Assembly: GCA_964482135.1 (NCBI GenBank)
Contig: CAYZWF010000002.1
Location: 18,048-82,047 of the forward strand
From: UBA11136 sp964482135
GTDB lineage: Bacteria; Pseudomonadota; Alphaproteobacteria; UBA11136
Reading direction: 5' to 3'
Length of the DNA stretch: 64,000 nt
The notes beneath the pieces were generated by a model. It saw only the letters and a list, made by a program, of their open reading frames with translations, was not told the DNA's origin and did not search any database. This document shows positions 51,023 through 59,916 of the stretch, one piece after another; position 1 is the stretch's first letter, and every line of letters starts with the position of its first letter. The position numbers were made by a program, and so were the translations under genes.

Positions 51023-51664
51023 TTAAGCCGATGACGCCAGTTCTTCTTCCATAATCTCTTCGGGGATGCCTTCTTCCGGAACTTCTCTCTGTTCTTCTCT
51101 CTGGGGGTCTTCGCGCAGGGGGATGTCCTCGCTGCCGTGATCGCGGCCGATCTGGTCCTTCAACTCGACGATATCCACGAACTGGTCGGCCTGGCGGCGC
51201 AGTTCATCGGCGCACATGGGCGGGCTCGACTTGACGGTGCTGATGACGGTGACGCGAGCCCCCTTGTTCTGGACCGCCTCCACCAGCGACCGGAAGTCGC
51301 CGTCTCCCGAAAACAGCACCATATGGTCAAGCCTGCCGGCCATCTCCATCATGTCGACGGCGATTTCGATGTCCATATTGCCCTTGATCTTGCGCCGTCC
51401 GGCGGCGTCGGTGAATTCCTTGGTGGGCTTGGTGATCATGGTGTAGCCGTTATAGTCGAGCCAATCCACCAGCGGCCGGATCGGCGAGTATTCCTGGTCG
51501 TCGATGAGGGCGGTGTAGTAATAGGCGCGGATAAGCTTGTTCTCGCCGCCGAAGAATTCCAGCAGGCGTTTGTAATCGATGTCGAAGCCTATGGATTTTG
51601 CCGCCGCGTAGAGATTGGAGCCGTCTATGAAAAGAGCGATTCGCTCATCGGGATAAAAATGCAT
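51023..51664 (-). CDS. NYN-domain (LabA/DUF88-like) putative ribonuclease
   Basis: 213 aa. A PIN-like NYN domain covers residues 8-165: RIALFIDGSNLYAAAK with the first Asp, KGNMDIEIAVDMMEMA and FSGDGDFRSLVEAVQNKGARVTVIS with the later acidic residues. Such proteins often cleave RNA. A Glu-rich C-terminal tail (about 170-213) is probably disordered. It diverges from folK across a 215-base AT-rich gap in which I see no gene. Confidence 0.88.
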   Translation of the reverse strand: MHFYPDERIALFIDGSNLYAAAKSIGFDIDYKRLLEFFGGENKLIRAYYYTALIDDQEYSPIRPLVDWLDYNGYTMITKPTKEFTDAAGRRKIKGNMDIEIAVDMMEMAGRLDHMVLFSGDGDFRSLVEAVQNKGARVTVISTVKSSPPMCADELRRQADQFVDIVELKDQIGRDHGSEDIPLREDPQREEQREVPEEGIPEEIMEEELASSA

Positions 51665-51879
51665 GGAGCCAATTCCTTAAAAAATGGCGCTTGCCCTGAA
51701 AAATAAAAAACCCGGAAATAAGAGAAAACAGGGCCCGCATTTGAAAAATTAGGGGTTTACAGGGCCGTGGGCGATTCTATAAATGCCGGCCATTCCCCTT
51801 TATGTAGGTGGGTGCCTAAACGGGGCGCCGCAAGGATTTATACTAAAATTATTCCAATTCGTCATCGGGAACCACGATT

Positions 51880-52395
51880 TTGATCATTATCGGCATCGGC
51901 TCCAATCTGCCCAGCGACATGTACGGCGCGCCCGCGGCCAATTGCGAGGCGGCGCTGGGGGTTCTCGGGGAACGGGGACTCTCGGTGGTGAAACGCGCGC
52001 GCTGGTACGAAAGCGCGCCGGTGCCGGTTTCCGACCAGCCCTGGTTCGTTAACGGCGCGGTGACCGTGGAGACCGCTTTGCCGCCGCAGGCGCTTCTCGA
52101 TCTGCTCCATGACATCGAACACGGATTCGGACGCGTGCGGCGGGTGCGCAACGAGGCGCGAATCCTCGATCTCGACCTCATCGCCTATGATGATCTGGTA
52201 ATTGAGGGCAGCGACGGCCCGGTGCTGCCCCACCCCCGGATGCACGAGCGCGCCTTTGTCCTGTTGCCCTTGCTGGAACTGGCCCCGGACTGGATTCACC
52301 CGGTCTCAAAAACGCCCATTGAAGAGTTGGTGTCGGCCCTGGCAGAAGGCCAAGAGGGCCAGGAAATCCGCCCCGTTGAAGGGAGCGCCGGTTAG
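51880..52395 (+). CDS. folK: 2-Amino-4-hydroxy-6-hydroxymethyldihydropteridine pyrophosphokinase
   Basis: 171 aa. HPPK motifs: IIGIGSNLPSD at the start, YESAPVPVSDQPWFVNGAV, RVRRVRNEARILDLDLIAYDD and LPHPRMHERAFVLLPLLELAPDW. It transfers pyrophosphate from ATP to the pterin in folate synthesis. The start is TTG at 51880 with a weak GGGA ahead; no in-frame ATG lies upstream before the fold begins. Confidence 0.93.
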   Translation: MIIIGIGSNLPSDMYGAPAANCEAALGVLGERGLSVVKRARWYESAPVPVSDQPWFVNGAVTVETALPPQALLDLLHDIEHGFGRVRRVRNEARILDLDLIAYDDLVIEGSDGPVLPHPRMHERAFVLLPLLELAPDWIHPVSKTPIEELVSALAEGQEGQEIRPVEGSAG

Positions 52396-52574
52396 GCTTC
52401 GGCGGGGGTTTTGGCGGGTGTTTTGGGGGCGCGCGGCAATACCGCCCCAATGTGGCTAATGGCCTTGCCTAGTGGGGCATCGGTACATATATTCCCCCCC
52501 TGCATACAATTTCAGTAAATACAGTTTCGCAACACACCCGAAAAAACACCCCATGAGCCCCATCGGAGAATCCC

Positions 52575-53081
52575 ATGGCCCGCGTAACCATTGAAGACTG
52601 CATTACCAAGATTCCCAACCGCTTTGACCTTGTCATGCTGGCGGCGCGCCGCGCGCGCGACATTTCCGCCGGGGCCGAGCTGACCCTGGAACGTGACAGG
52701 GACAAGAATCCGGTGGTGGCCCTGCGTGAAATCGCCGATGAGACGGTTTCCTTAGATGAGCTCAATGAGACCATTGTCCAGGCGCTCCAGAAATTCGTCG
52801 AACCGGAAGAACCCGAGGAAGAGGCCGTGGAGCTCGGCCTGCCGGAAGTTCCGGAGGGAGCTTCGGAAGGGGAAGCTTCAGAAGAAACTTCCGGGGAAGC
52901 GGGAGCCGCGGAGACTGCGGAAAAAACTCTGGAGGAAGCGGGGGCCGCGGACATTGCAGAGGCTGTGGACCCTGTGCCTCAGGCAGAGGCCGAAATCGCC
53001 GAGGATGTGCTCACCGTTCACGAAGAGAACGAAGAGGCGGAATCCGGCGATGCCCCGGAGGAAGCAAAAGACGAGGCTTAA
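52575..53081 (+). CDS. rpoZ: RNA polymerase omega subunit with long acidic tail
   Basis: 168 aa. The first 70 residues are the omega fold: MARVTIEDCITKIPNRFDLVMLAARRARDI, then NPVVALREIADETVSLDELNE. The remaining 95 residues are an Ala/Glu-rich acidic tail (repeats like EEAGAAETAEKTLEEAGAAD), longer than the 90-130 aa usual for omega. Omega supports RNA polymerase assembly and ppGpp response, and it precedes the spoT-type gene as in most proteobacteria. Confidence 0.93.
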   Translation: MARVTIEDCITKIPNRFDLVMLAARRARDISAGAELTLERDRDKNPVVALREIADETVSLDELNETIVQALQKFVEPEEPEEEAVELGLPEVPEGASEGEASEETSGEAGAAETAEKTLEEAGAADIAEAVDPVPQAEAEIAEDVLTVHEENEEAESGDAPEEAKDEA

Positions 53082-53108
53082 GCCAGCGGCCGCACCTGTC
53101 TTAACTTT

Positions 53109-53148
53109 AGGGCCGACGTAGTTTTTTAGGCCCGACGTACTCTGGGCC
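53109..53148. repeat. Repeat island 2 of the GGGCCGACGTACCCTGGCCC family
   Basis: A half copy AGGGCCGACGTAG at 53109-53121 and a variant GGCCCGACGTACTCTGGGCC at 53129-53148, separated by TTTTTTA, lie between rpoZ and the spoT-type gene. Confidence 0.7.
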
Positions 53149-53244
53149 TTGGCCCCTGGCCCTTTCCCATTTCCTTTCCCATTTTATGGGGTGTGGCTCC
53201 CGTGTATGCTGGGAGTCGTCGCGGATATGCGGAGGTAGGACGGG

Positions 53245-55401
53245 ATGGTCCGTCAGTTTGAACTGGTAGAGCGCGTCAAGGCTTACGATCCCAACGTGGA
53301 CGAAGAAGCCCTCGATCGCGCCTATGTGTTCGCCATGAAGGCCCATGGCACCCAGCTGCGCGCGTCGGGTGATCCCTATTTCTCCCACCCCATAGAGGTG
53401 GCCGGCATTCTCGCCGACATGAAGATGGATACCGCTTCCATCATTACCGCTTTGCTCCACGACGTGGTGGAAGACACCGGCTTTACCCAGGACGATATCG
53501 AGAAGATGTTCGGGGACGAAATCGCCCGTCTCGTGGACGGCGTCACCAAGCTCACCCAGATCGAGCTGCAGTCGGACCACACCAAGCAGGCGGAGAATTT
53601 CCGCAAGCTGGTGCTCGCCATGTCCGACGATATCCGCGTGCTGTTGGTGAAGCTGGCCGACCGCCTCCACAACATGCGCACCCTGGCCCATATTGCGAAT
53701 CCGGAAAAGCGCCTGCATACCGCCAACGAGACCATGGATATCTTCGCGCCGCTGGCCGAGCGCATGGGGATGCATGAAATCCGCGACGAGCTTTTTGATC
53801 TCGCCTTCAAGGAGATCAACCCCGACGCCCGCCAGTCCATAATTTCGCGGCTCAGCCTGTTGCGCGACGAGGGCACCGGGCTGGTCAAGAAGATCATCCG
53901 CGAACTGGCCAAGACCCTTAAGGACGCCGGTCTCGAGGCCAAGGTCACCGGCCGCGAGAAGAAACCCCATTCCATCTGGCGCAAGATGCGCAGCAAGGCG
54001 GTGGAGCTCGAACAGCTCTCGGATATTATCGCCTTCCGCGTGGTGGTGGACACGGCCGAAGAGTGTTACCAGGCCCTGGGCATTCTCCACGGCGCCTATT
54101 CGGTGGTTCCCGGCACCTTCAAGGATTACATCAGCACCCCCAAGCCCAACCAGTACCGTTCCCTGCATACCGCCCTGATTGGCCCGAAGAAACAGCGCAT
54201 CGAGGTTCAGATCCGCACCGAGAACATGGACGAAGTGGCGGAGCTCGGGGTGGCCGCCCACTGGTGCTACAAACAGGAAATTCCGGGCCGCGAGGGGCAG
54301 CAGTACAGATGGTTGCGGGAGCTTCTCGATATTCTTGAAAACGCCGCCGGACCCGAGGAATTCCTCGAACATACCAAGCTCGAGATGTTCCACGACCAGG
54401 TCTTCTGTTTTACCCCCAAGGGCGAACTCATCGCCCTGCCGCGTGGCGCCACGCCACTGGATTTCGCCTATGCGGTGCATACCGAGGTGGGGAATACCTG
54501 TGTCGGCGCGCGCATCAACGGCGTGATGATGCCTCTGAAAACGGAGCTCGCCAACGGCGATCAGGTGGAAATCGTGCGCTCGAAGAAACCCAGCCTGTCG
54601 GCGGAGTGGGAAAATATCGTCGTTACCGGCAAGGCCCAGTCCTGTATCCGCCGCTTCATCCATTCCAGTGAGCGCCAGCAGTTTCTCGATCTGGGCCGCA
54701 ATATCCTGAAAAAAGCCTTCGACAAGGAAGATCTGCCCTGTACCAAGCGCGCCCTGGGAAAGGTCTTGAAGCATTTCAACTATGAGGCCGTGGACGATCT
54801 CTATATTGCCGTTGGCCATGGCGACCATATGGCTCAGGAGGTTATTCGCAAGCTCTATCCCGACCATCAGATATTGGCCGATGACGAAGGCAAGATAATT
54901 TCTCTGACCAAGGCCATCAGCCGCCGTGTGCGGGGAAAGAAAAAAGGATTCGCGGTTCCCATCAAGGGGCTGACACCGGGTATGGCGGTGCATTACGGGG
55001 GCTGTTGCCACCCCATTCCCGGAGACCGTATCGTCGGCATTGTGACCGAGGGCAAGGGCGTGGCCATCCACACCATTGATTGCGAAACTTTGGAAAAGCT
55101 GGACGAGGAGAGCGAACGCTGGCTTGATGTGACCTGGGACCAGGGCCGGGCCGCGGAAAAATCCCATGTGGGCCGCATCCAGGTGGTTCTCGCCAACGAA
55201 GCCGGCAGCCTGGGCAATCTTTCCACCGCCATCGGCAAGAATATGAGCAATATCACCAACTTGAAGATCACCAACCGGGCTTCTGATTTTTTCGAAATCA
55301 TCGTCGATCTCGAGGTCAAGGACGTGAAGCATCTCGCCAATATCATCGCCTCTCTGCGGGCCACGCCCACCATCAACTCGGTGGAGCGCGCCAGAGGATG
55401 A
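53245..55401 (+). CDS. Bifunctional (p)ppGpp synthetase/hydrolase
   Basis: 718 aa, RelA/SpoT-homologue of the long form. The HD hydrolase domain has YFSHPIEVAGIL (about 46-57) and HDVVEDT (about 72). The synthetase domain has REKKPHSIWRKM near 240 and PKPNQYRSLHT near 299. A TGS domain follows at about 390-450, then a conserved Cys/His segment GGCCHPIPGD near 585 and a C-terminal ACT domain (RIQVVLANEAGSLGNL onward). Intact HD residues imply both making and degrading the alarmone. Usual alphaproteobacterial single Rsh, here next to rpoZ. Confidence 0.95.
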   Translation: MVRQFELVERVKAYDPNVDEEALDRAYVFAMKAHGTQLRASGDPYFSHPIEVAGILADMKMDTASIITALLHDVVEDTGFTQDDIEKMFGDEIARLVDGVTKLTQIELQSDHTKQAENFRKLVLAMSDDIRVLLVKLADRLHNMRTLAHIANPEKRLHTANETMDIFAPLAERMGMHEIRDELFDLAFKEINPDARQSIISRLSLLRDEGTGLVKKIIRELAKTLKDAGLEAKVTGREKKPHSIWRKMRSKAVELEQLSDIIAFRVVVDTAEECYQALGILHGAYSVVPGTFKDYISTPKPNQYRSLHTALIGPKKQRIEVQIRTENMDEVAELGVAAHWCYKQEIPGREGQQYRWLRELLDILENAAGPEEFLEHTKLEMFHDQVFCFTPKGELIALPRGATPLDFAYAVHTEVGNTCVGARINGVMMPLKTELANGDQVEIVRSKKPSLSAEWENIVVTGKAQSCIRRFIHSSERQQFLDLGRNILKKAFDKEDLPCTKRALGKVLKHFNYEAVDDLYIAVGHGDHMAQEVIRKLYPDHQILADDEGKIISLTKAISRRVRGKKKGFAVPIKGLTPGMAVHYGGCCHPIPGDRIVGIVTEGKGVAIHTIDCETLEKLDEESERWLDVTWDQGRAAEKSHVGRIQVVLANEAGSLGNLSTAIGKNMSNITNLKITNRASDFFEIIVDLEVKDVKHLANIIASLRATPTINSVERARG

Positions 55402-55475
55402 GGTTGTTCTGTGGCATAGATGTTCTGCGGACTGTGAGTCCCGCGGGTCTTGCGGACCGCGTCTGAGGAGGAGGT

Positions 55476-56015
55476 ATGTTCCAGCGCCGCCAAAAGCGTC
55501 ATGTGGGTCATCACTTCCGCGAGTTCCTGTGGCCGCGCGCGGGCTGGCGCCGGGTCAGCATCTATATGGCGCACCGGGTCAAGAGAATGCCCGACACGTC
55601 CTACAGCATCGCCGCCGGATTCGCCTGTGGCGCGGCGGTGTCGTTCACACCCCTCGTGGGATTTCATTTCGTGCTGGCGGCGCTGGTGGCCTGGATTCTC
55701 CGCGCCAATATCCTGGCTTCGGCGGTTGGCACCGCCGTGGGAAACCCCTGGACCTTTCCCTTTATCTGGGCAGGAATTTATAACCTCGGCAGCTGGATGA
55801 TGGGCCGGGAGGCCGGCGACGCGCCGGTGCCGGCACTGTCCATGACCAATATATTTGATAATTTCTGGGAGGTGTTCCTGCCCATGATGACCGCGGGATT
55901 CCCCGTGGCCCTGGTGGTCTGGGCGCTGTTCTTCTTTCCCCTGCGCCGCGCGGTGGCCGGCTATCAGGCCCATCGCCGTCACAAGATCGAAAAGAGCCGG
56001 GAGCAGCGGCCGTGA
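55476..56015 (+). CDS. DUF2062 membrane protein
   Basis: 179 aa. A basic N-terminus is followed by the DUF2062 core with IAAGFACGAAVSFTPLVGFHFVLAALVAWILRANILASAVGTAVGNPWTFPFIW and a second pair of helices near the end; about four membrane segments. Function not established. It sits between the (p)ppGpp synthetase gene and pdxJ, a placement common in alphaproteobacteria. Its TGA overlaps the pdxJ GTG. Confidence 0.85.
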   Translation: MFQRRQKRHVGHHFREFLWPRAGWRRVSIYMAHRVKRMPDTSYSIAAGFACGAAVSFTPLVGFHFVLAALVAWILRANILASAVGTAVGNPWTFPFIWAGIYNLGSWMMGREAGDAPVPALSMTNIFDNFWEVFLPMMTAGFPVALVVWALFFFPLRRAVAGYQAHRRHKIEKSREQRP

Positions 56016-56773
56016 CCGGGGCCACGACTCAAGAACATAAGCTGCGTCTCGGCGTCAATATCGACCATGTGGCGACCCTGCGTAATGCCCGCGGTGGTGA
56101 TAATCCTTCGCCGTTGCGCGCCGCGCGGATGGCGGCAGACGCCGGGGCCGACGGCATCACCGCCCATCTGCGCGAGGACCGCCGCCATATCCGCGACGGG
56201 GATATCGCCCGTCTCAAGGACGAGATTTCCCTGCCTCTTAATCTTGAAATGGCGGCCACCGACGAGATGGTGGCCATCGCGCTCGAGCATCTGCCCCATG
56301 CTTGTTGTCTGGTTCCGGAGAAACGTGAGGAACTGACCACCGAGGGCGGTCTCGACGCGGCCGGCCAGGTGGCTCATCTGGCGCCGCGCATCGCCACCCT
56401 GGTGGGAGCGGGAATCCGGGTCTCGCTGTTTATTGATCCCGATCCCGATCAGCTGCGCACGGCGCACCAGATGGGTGCGCCGGTGGTGGAACTGCATACC
56501 GGTGCCTATTGCGATGCTGACGAAGGCCAGAGAGAGGCCGAATTACAGCGCATCGTCGAGGCCGCGGCGGTGGCAGGCGAATTGGGGCTGGAATGCCATG
56601 CCGGACACGGTCTTTGTTTTGAGACGGTGGCTCCGGTGACGGCCATCCCCAATCTAGTAGAGCTCAATATCGGCCATTTCCTGATTGGCGAAGCGGTGTT
56701 CATAGGGCTCGAGGCCGCCATCGCCGAAATGCGGCGGCGCATGGACGCGGCCCGCGCCGGAATTGGGTCATGA
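56012..56773 (+). CDS. pdxJ: Pyridoxine 5'-phosphate synthase
   Basis: 253 aa. PdxJ barrel motifs: LGVNIDHVATLRNARGG, ITAHLREDRRHIRDGD, PLNLEMAATDEMV, CCLVPEKREELTTEGGLD and ELNIGHFLIGEAVFIGLEAAI. It condenses deoxyxylulose 5-phosphate with amino-acetone phosphate in vitamin B6 synthesis. It starts at GTG 56012, coupled by overlap to the DUF2062 gene, and is followed by acpS 10 bases later. Confidence 0.95.
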   Translation: MTGATTQEHKLRLGVNIDHVATLRNARGGDNPSPLRAARMAADAGADGITAHLREDRRHIRDGDIARLKDEISLPLNLEMAATDEMVAIALEHLPHACCLVPEKREELTTEGGLDAAGQVAHLAPRIATLVGAGIRVSLFIDPDPDQLRTAHQMGAPVVELHTGAYCDADEGQREAELQRIVEAAAVAGELGLECHAGHGLCFETVAPVTAIPNLVELNIGHFLIGEAVFIGLEAAIAEMRRRMDAARAGIGS

Positions 56774-56783
56774 GAACAGCGTC

Positions 56784-57212
56784 ATGATATTGGGCCTGGG
56801 CAATGATCTGGTGGATATCCGGCGCATCGAGCGCACGCTGGAGCGTTTCGGCGCCCGCTTCGTGGAACGGGTCTTCACCGAGGTGGAGCGCGAGAAATCG
56901 GAGCGGCGCAAGAACCGCGCCGCCAGCTATGCCAAGCGCTTCGCCGCCAAGGAGGCCTGCGCCAAGGCTCTGGGCACGGGGTTCCGGCAGGGGGTGTTCT
57001 GGCGCGATCTCGGTGTGGTCAATCTCGACTCGGGCAAGCCGGGCATGGCGTTGACCGGGGGGGCGGCACAGCGTCTGGAGAGCATGACGCCGCCGGGCAT
57101 GAAGGCCATGATCGAACTCAGCATCAGTGATGAATCTCCCATGGCCGAGGCCATCGTCATTATCTCCGCGGTAGTAGAGAAGACGTCCGGGGATACGGGA
57201 GCACCCTCCTAA
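56784..57212 (+). CDS. acpS: Holo-[acyl-carrier-protein] synthase
   Basis: 142 aa from the ATG at 56784. AcpS signature: ILGLGNDLVDIRRIERTLERFG with the Mg2+-binding Asp, and YAKRFAAKEACAKALGTG with the catalytic Glu. It transfers phosphopantetheine from CoA to acyl carrier protein. A TTG 21 bases earlier is in frame but would overlap pdxJ; the ATG is preferred. Confidence 0.93.
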   Translation: MILGLGNDLVDIRRIERTLERFGARFVERVFTEVEREKSERRKNRAASYAKRFAAKEACAKALGTGFRQGVFWRDLGVVNLDSGKPGMALTGGAAQRLESMTPPGMKAMIELSISDESPMAEAIVIISAVVEKTSGDTGAPS

Positions 57213-57231
57213 AGACCTCAAGAGAAACGGC

Positions 57232-57260
57232 TTGACAGAGTCCGCGTGGAAGTGGCTACA
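57232..57260 (+). promoter_or_regulatory. Possible promoter upstream of lepB
   Basis: A perfect TTGACA at 57232-57237 is followed 17 bases later by GCTACA (57255-57260), a weak minus-10. The gap between acpS and lepB is 105 bases, otherwise empty, so a promoter here would make lepB-rnc-era a separate unit. Confidence 0.35.
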
Positions 57261-57317
57261 TCGCCACGCTTTGCTGGCGTTTCCATAAGATAAAATCTTT
57301 ATAAAACCTATAATTAA

Positions 57318-58070
57318 GTGGATTTCTTGATGCAGGACGAGAAAGAAGGGGAGTTTTGGGAGACGGTGCGGATCATCTGTTACGCCATTCTCCTTTCCAT
57401 CGTCTTCCGCACCTTCGCCTATGAGCCCTTCAACATTCCCTCCAGCTCCATGGTGCCCACCCTGTTAGTGGGGGATTACCTGTTCGTTTCTAAAACTTCC
57501 TATGGGTATAGCCGCTATTCCCTGCCTTTCGGATTGCCGCTGATCCCCGGGCGCATCTACTTTACCCCGCCCGAGCGTGGCGACGTGGCCGTGTTCAAGC
57601 TGCCGCGCGACAACGAAACCGACTATATCAAGCGCATCATCGGTTTGCCCGGCGACCGCATCCAGGTCACCGACGGGCGCCTTCATATCAACGGCGAGGT
57701 GGTGGAGCGCAAGCGCATCGGCGAATACGTGATGCGCAACAAGCGCGGCGATTTCAGGAGCATGCCGTTGTATATCGAGACCCTGCCGGGTGGCCGCAGC
57801 CACAGGATCATCGAGATGTCCGACGGCGCGCAGATGGACAACACGGAAGAATACCTGGTGCCCGAAGGCCATTATTTCGCCATGGGGGACAACCGGGACA
57901 ATTCCATGGACAGCCGCGTTCAAGCCGGGGTGGGCTTCGTGCCCGAGGTTAATCTGGTGGGCCGCGCCGAAAGACTGTTTTTTTCCCAGGACGGAAGTGC
58001 GAAAGTCTGGCAGTTCTGGAAATGGCCCTTCGCCATCCGTTACGGCAGGCTGTTCCAGGAAATTACTTAG
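57318..58070 (+). CDS. lepB: Signal peptidase I
   Basis: 250 aa. One membrane helix (about 17-33) precedes the catalytic domain. Catalytic Ser44 is in PSSSMVPTL and Lys105 in DYIKRIIGLPGD; MGDNRDNSMDSR and the VNLVGRAERLFFS block follow. It removes signal peptides from exported proteins. Starts with GTG at 57318 or ATG at 57330. It precedes rnc by 32 bases, the normal alphaproteobacterial order. Confidence 0.95.
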   Translation: MDFLMQDEKEGEFWETVRIICYAILLSIVFRTFAYEPFNIPSSSMVPTLLVGDYLFVSKTSYGYSRYSLPFGLPLIPGRIYFTPPERGDVAVFKLPRDNETDYIKRIIGLPGDRIQVTDGRLHINGEVVERKRIGEYVMRNKRGDFRSMPLYIETLPGGRSHRIIEMSDGAQMDNTEEYLVPEGHYFAMGDNRDNSMDSRVQAGVGFVPEVNLVGRAERLFFSQDGSAKVWQFWKWPFAIRYGRLFQEIT

Positions 58071-58102
58071 TCTGAATTACCTAATTCTGGGAAGTATGGC
58101 CG

Positions 58103-58849
58103 ATGGCGGCTGATCCCGATCTCGGGGAACTCGAAGACATTCTCGGACATGCTTTTGCCGAGCCTTCCTTGCTCGGCGAGGCGGTGACCCATGCCAGTGT
58201 CAGCGGCGGCTACGGTGGTCCCGGTGGCAGGGGTGATTACGAGCGGCTGGAATTCCTCGGTGACCGGGTGTTGTCGCTGGTGGTGGCGGAGCTTCTCATG
58301 GCCCGCTTTCCCGAGGCCCGGGAGGGCGATCTCGCCTTTCGCCATGTGGCGCTGGTGCGCCGCGAGACCATCGCCGGGATCGCCGCCAAGATCGGGCTCG
58401 GCCGGTTCCTGAAATTGTCGCGGGGCGAGGAGGAGAGCGGCGGCCGTGATAATCCGGCGATCTTGGGTGACGCCATGGAGGCGGTGATCGCGGCGCTGTT
58501 CCTCGATGGCGGCCTCGAAGCGGCGGGAAAATTCATCACCGCCCATTGGAGCGAACCCATGCTCTCCGTCACGGCCCCGCCCAAGGACGCTAAAACGCTG
58601 CTTCAGGAATGGGCTCAGGGAGTGGGGAAGGGCTTGCCCGCTTATGACGTGCTTGGCCGCGAAGGGCCCGACCATGATCCGGTCTTTACGGTGGAGGTGA
58701 GCGTGGCGGGCCTTGATCCGGCGCGGGGCGAGGGAGCTTCGAAACGCAGCGCCGAACAGGCGGCGGCCGAGGCGTTGTTGGAGCGAATCGGGACCATGGT
58801 GGAAACGGCGGCGGAAGCGGAAGTGAAAGGCAAGAGCGATGACGGATAA
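58103..58849 (+). CDS. rnc: Ribonuclease III
   Basis: 248 aa. The catalytic domain has ERLEFLGDRVL (Glu50, Asp54) and GDAMEAVIAALFLDGG (later Asp and Glu). The C-terminal double-stranded RNA binding domain spans about 160-235, with DAKTLLQEWAQG and GASKRSAEQAAAEALLE. It processes rRNA and other double-stranded RNA. It overlaps era by 11 bases. Confidence 0.95.
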   Translation: MAADPDLGELEDILGHAFAEPSLLGEAVTHASVSGGYGGPGGRGDYERLEFLGDRVLSLVVAELLMARFPEAREGDLAFRHVALVRRETIAGIAAKIGLGRFLKLSRGEEESGGRDNPAILGDAMEAVIAALFLDGGLEAAGKFITAHWSEPMLSVTAPPKDAKTLLQEWAQGVGKGLPAYDVLGREGPDHDPVFTVEVSVAGLDPARGEGASKRSAEQAAAEALLERIGTMVETAAEAEVKGKSDDG

Positions 58850-59771
58850 AGAAGGCGCCGCCACCGCCGCGCCCGGCACTGAAACCCGCTGTGGTTATGT
58901 GGCCTTGCTGGGCGCCCCCAATGTGGGCAAATCCACGCTGCTCAACCGGCTGGTGGGGGCCAAGGTCTCCATCGTCTCGCCCAAGGTCCAGACCACGCGC
59001 AACCGGGTGCTGGGCATTGCGGTGGCCGATAGCGACCAGATCGTCTATGTGGACACGCCGGGAATCTTTACGCCCAAGAAGCGTCTCGACCGGGCCATGG
59101 TGGCGGCGGCCTGGGGCGGGGCATCCGACGCCGACGTGGTGGTACTGCTGGCCGATGCCAAGCTCGGCTTCGACGGCGATGCCAGGCGCATCGTGGCGGG
59201 GCTGAAGGACTCCGGGCGGCGCGCGTTGCTGGTGCTCAACAAGATCGATCTGGTGAAGCGGGAAACCCTGTTGAAGCTGGCCGAAACCTTCAACAAGGAA
59301 GGCGCGTTCGAGGAAATCTTCATGATTTCGGCCTTGAACGGCGACGGCGTGGAGGCCCTGTTGGCGGCGGTGCGGACGCGGCTGCCCGCCGGTCCCTGGT
59401 TGTTTCCCGAGGACCAGTTGACCGACATGCCGCAACGGCTGATGGCCGCCGAAGTGACCCGAGAGAAGGCATTTATCCAGCTTCATCAGGAGCTTCCTTA
59501 CGCCATCGACGTGGAGACCGAAAGCTGGAGCGAACAGGAGAACGGCGATGTGCGGGTGGAACAGACCGTCTATGTGCGCCGCGACAGCCAGAAGGGCATC
59601 GTCCTGGGCAAGGGGGGCAGCCGTATCAAGGCCATCGGATCGGCGGCGCGGGCCGATCTGGAGGAAATGTTCGGCCACAAGTTCCACCTGTTTCTGCATG
59701 TGAAGGTACGCGAGAACTGGCCCGAGAACCGCGCCCATTACCGCGACCGCGGCCTCGATTTCGATGTTTAA
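58839..59771 (+). CDS. era: GTPase Era
   Basis: 310 aa. G1 is GAPNVGKS (25-32), G3 DTPG, G4 NKID and G5 ISALNGDG. The C-terminal KH domain contains RDSQKGIVLGKGGSRIKAIG. Era binds 16S rRNA during small-subunit assembly. It overlaps rnc by 11 bases and is followed by a repeat island. Confidence 0.95.
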   Translation: MTDKEGAATAAPGTETRCGYVALLGAPNVGKSTLLNRLVGAKVSIVSPKVQTTRNRVLGIAVADSDQIVYVDTPGIFTPKKRLDRAMVAAAWGGASDADVVVLLADAKLGFDGDARRIVAGLKDSGRRALLVLNKIDLVKRETLLKLAETFNKEGAFEEIFMISALNGDGVEALLAAVRTRLPAGPWLFPEDQLTDMPQRLMAAEVTREKAFIQLHQELPYAIDVETESWSEQENGDVRVEQTVYVRRDSQKGIVLGKGGSRIKAIGSAARADLEEMFGHKFHLFLHVKVRENWPENRAHYRDRGLDFDV

Positions 59772-59850
59772 GGGCCAGGGTACGTCGGCCCTCAACAAAA
59801 AGACCCAGGGAGGGGCCAGGGTACTTTTTGGGGCCGACGTACCCTGGCCC
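59772..59850. repeat. Repeat island 3 of the GGGCCGACGTACCCTGGCCC family, inverted copies
   Basis: A reverse-complement copy at 59772-59791, a partial reverse copy at 59812-59824, and an exact forward copy at 59831-59850. The outer inverted copies could fold into a 20-bp stem over a 39-base loop, in the 145-base gap between era and recO, so it may also act as a transcript end. Confidence 0.8.
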
Positions 59851-59916
59851 CTGGCCCCCAACAACAGGCCGGAACGCCGGCCAATGCCTGATGATTTCCT
59901 GGTGGGAGTGCCCTAG

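Noticed and set aside
53107..55332. 741-codon minus-strand open frame opposite the (p)ppGpp synthetase gene
   Set aside because: The plus strand carries a full RelA/SpoT protein with all motifs; the antisense translation has no domain and is rich in His/Leu/Gly typical of complement reading.
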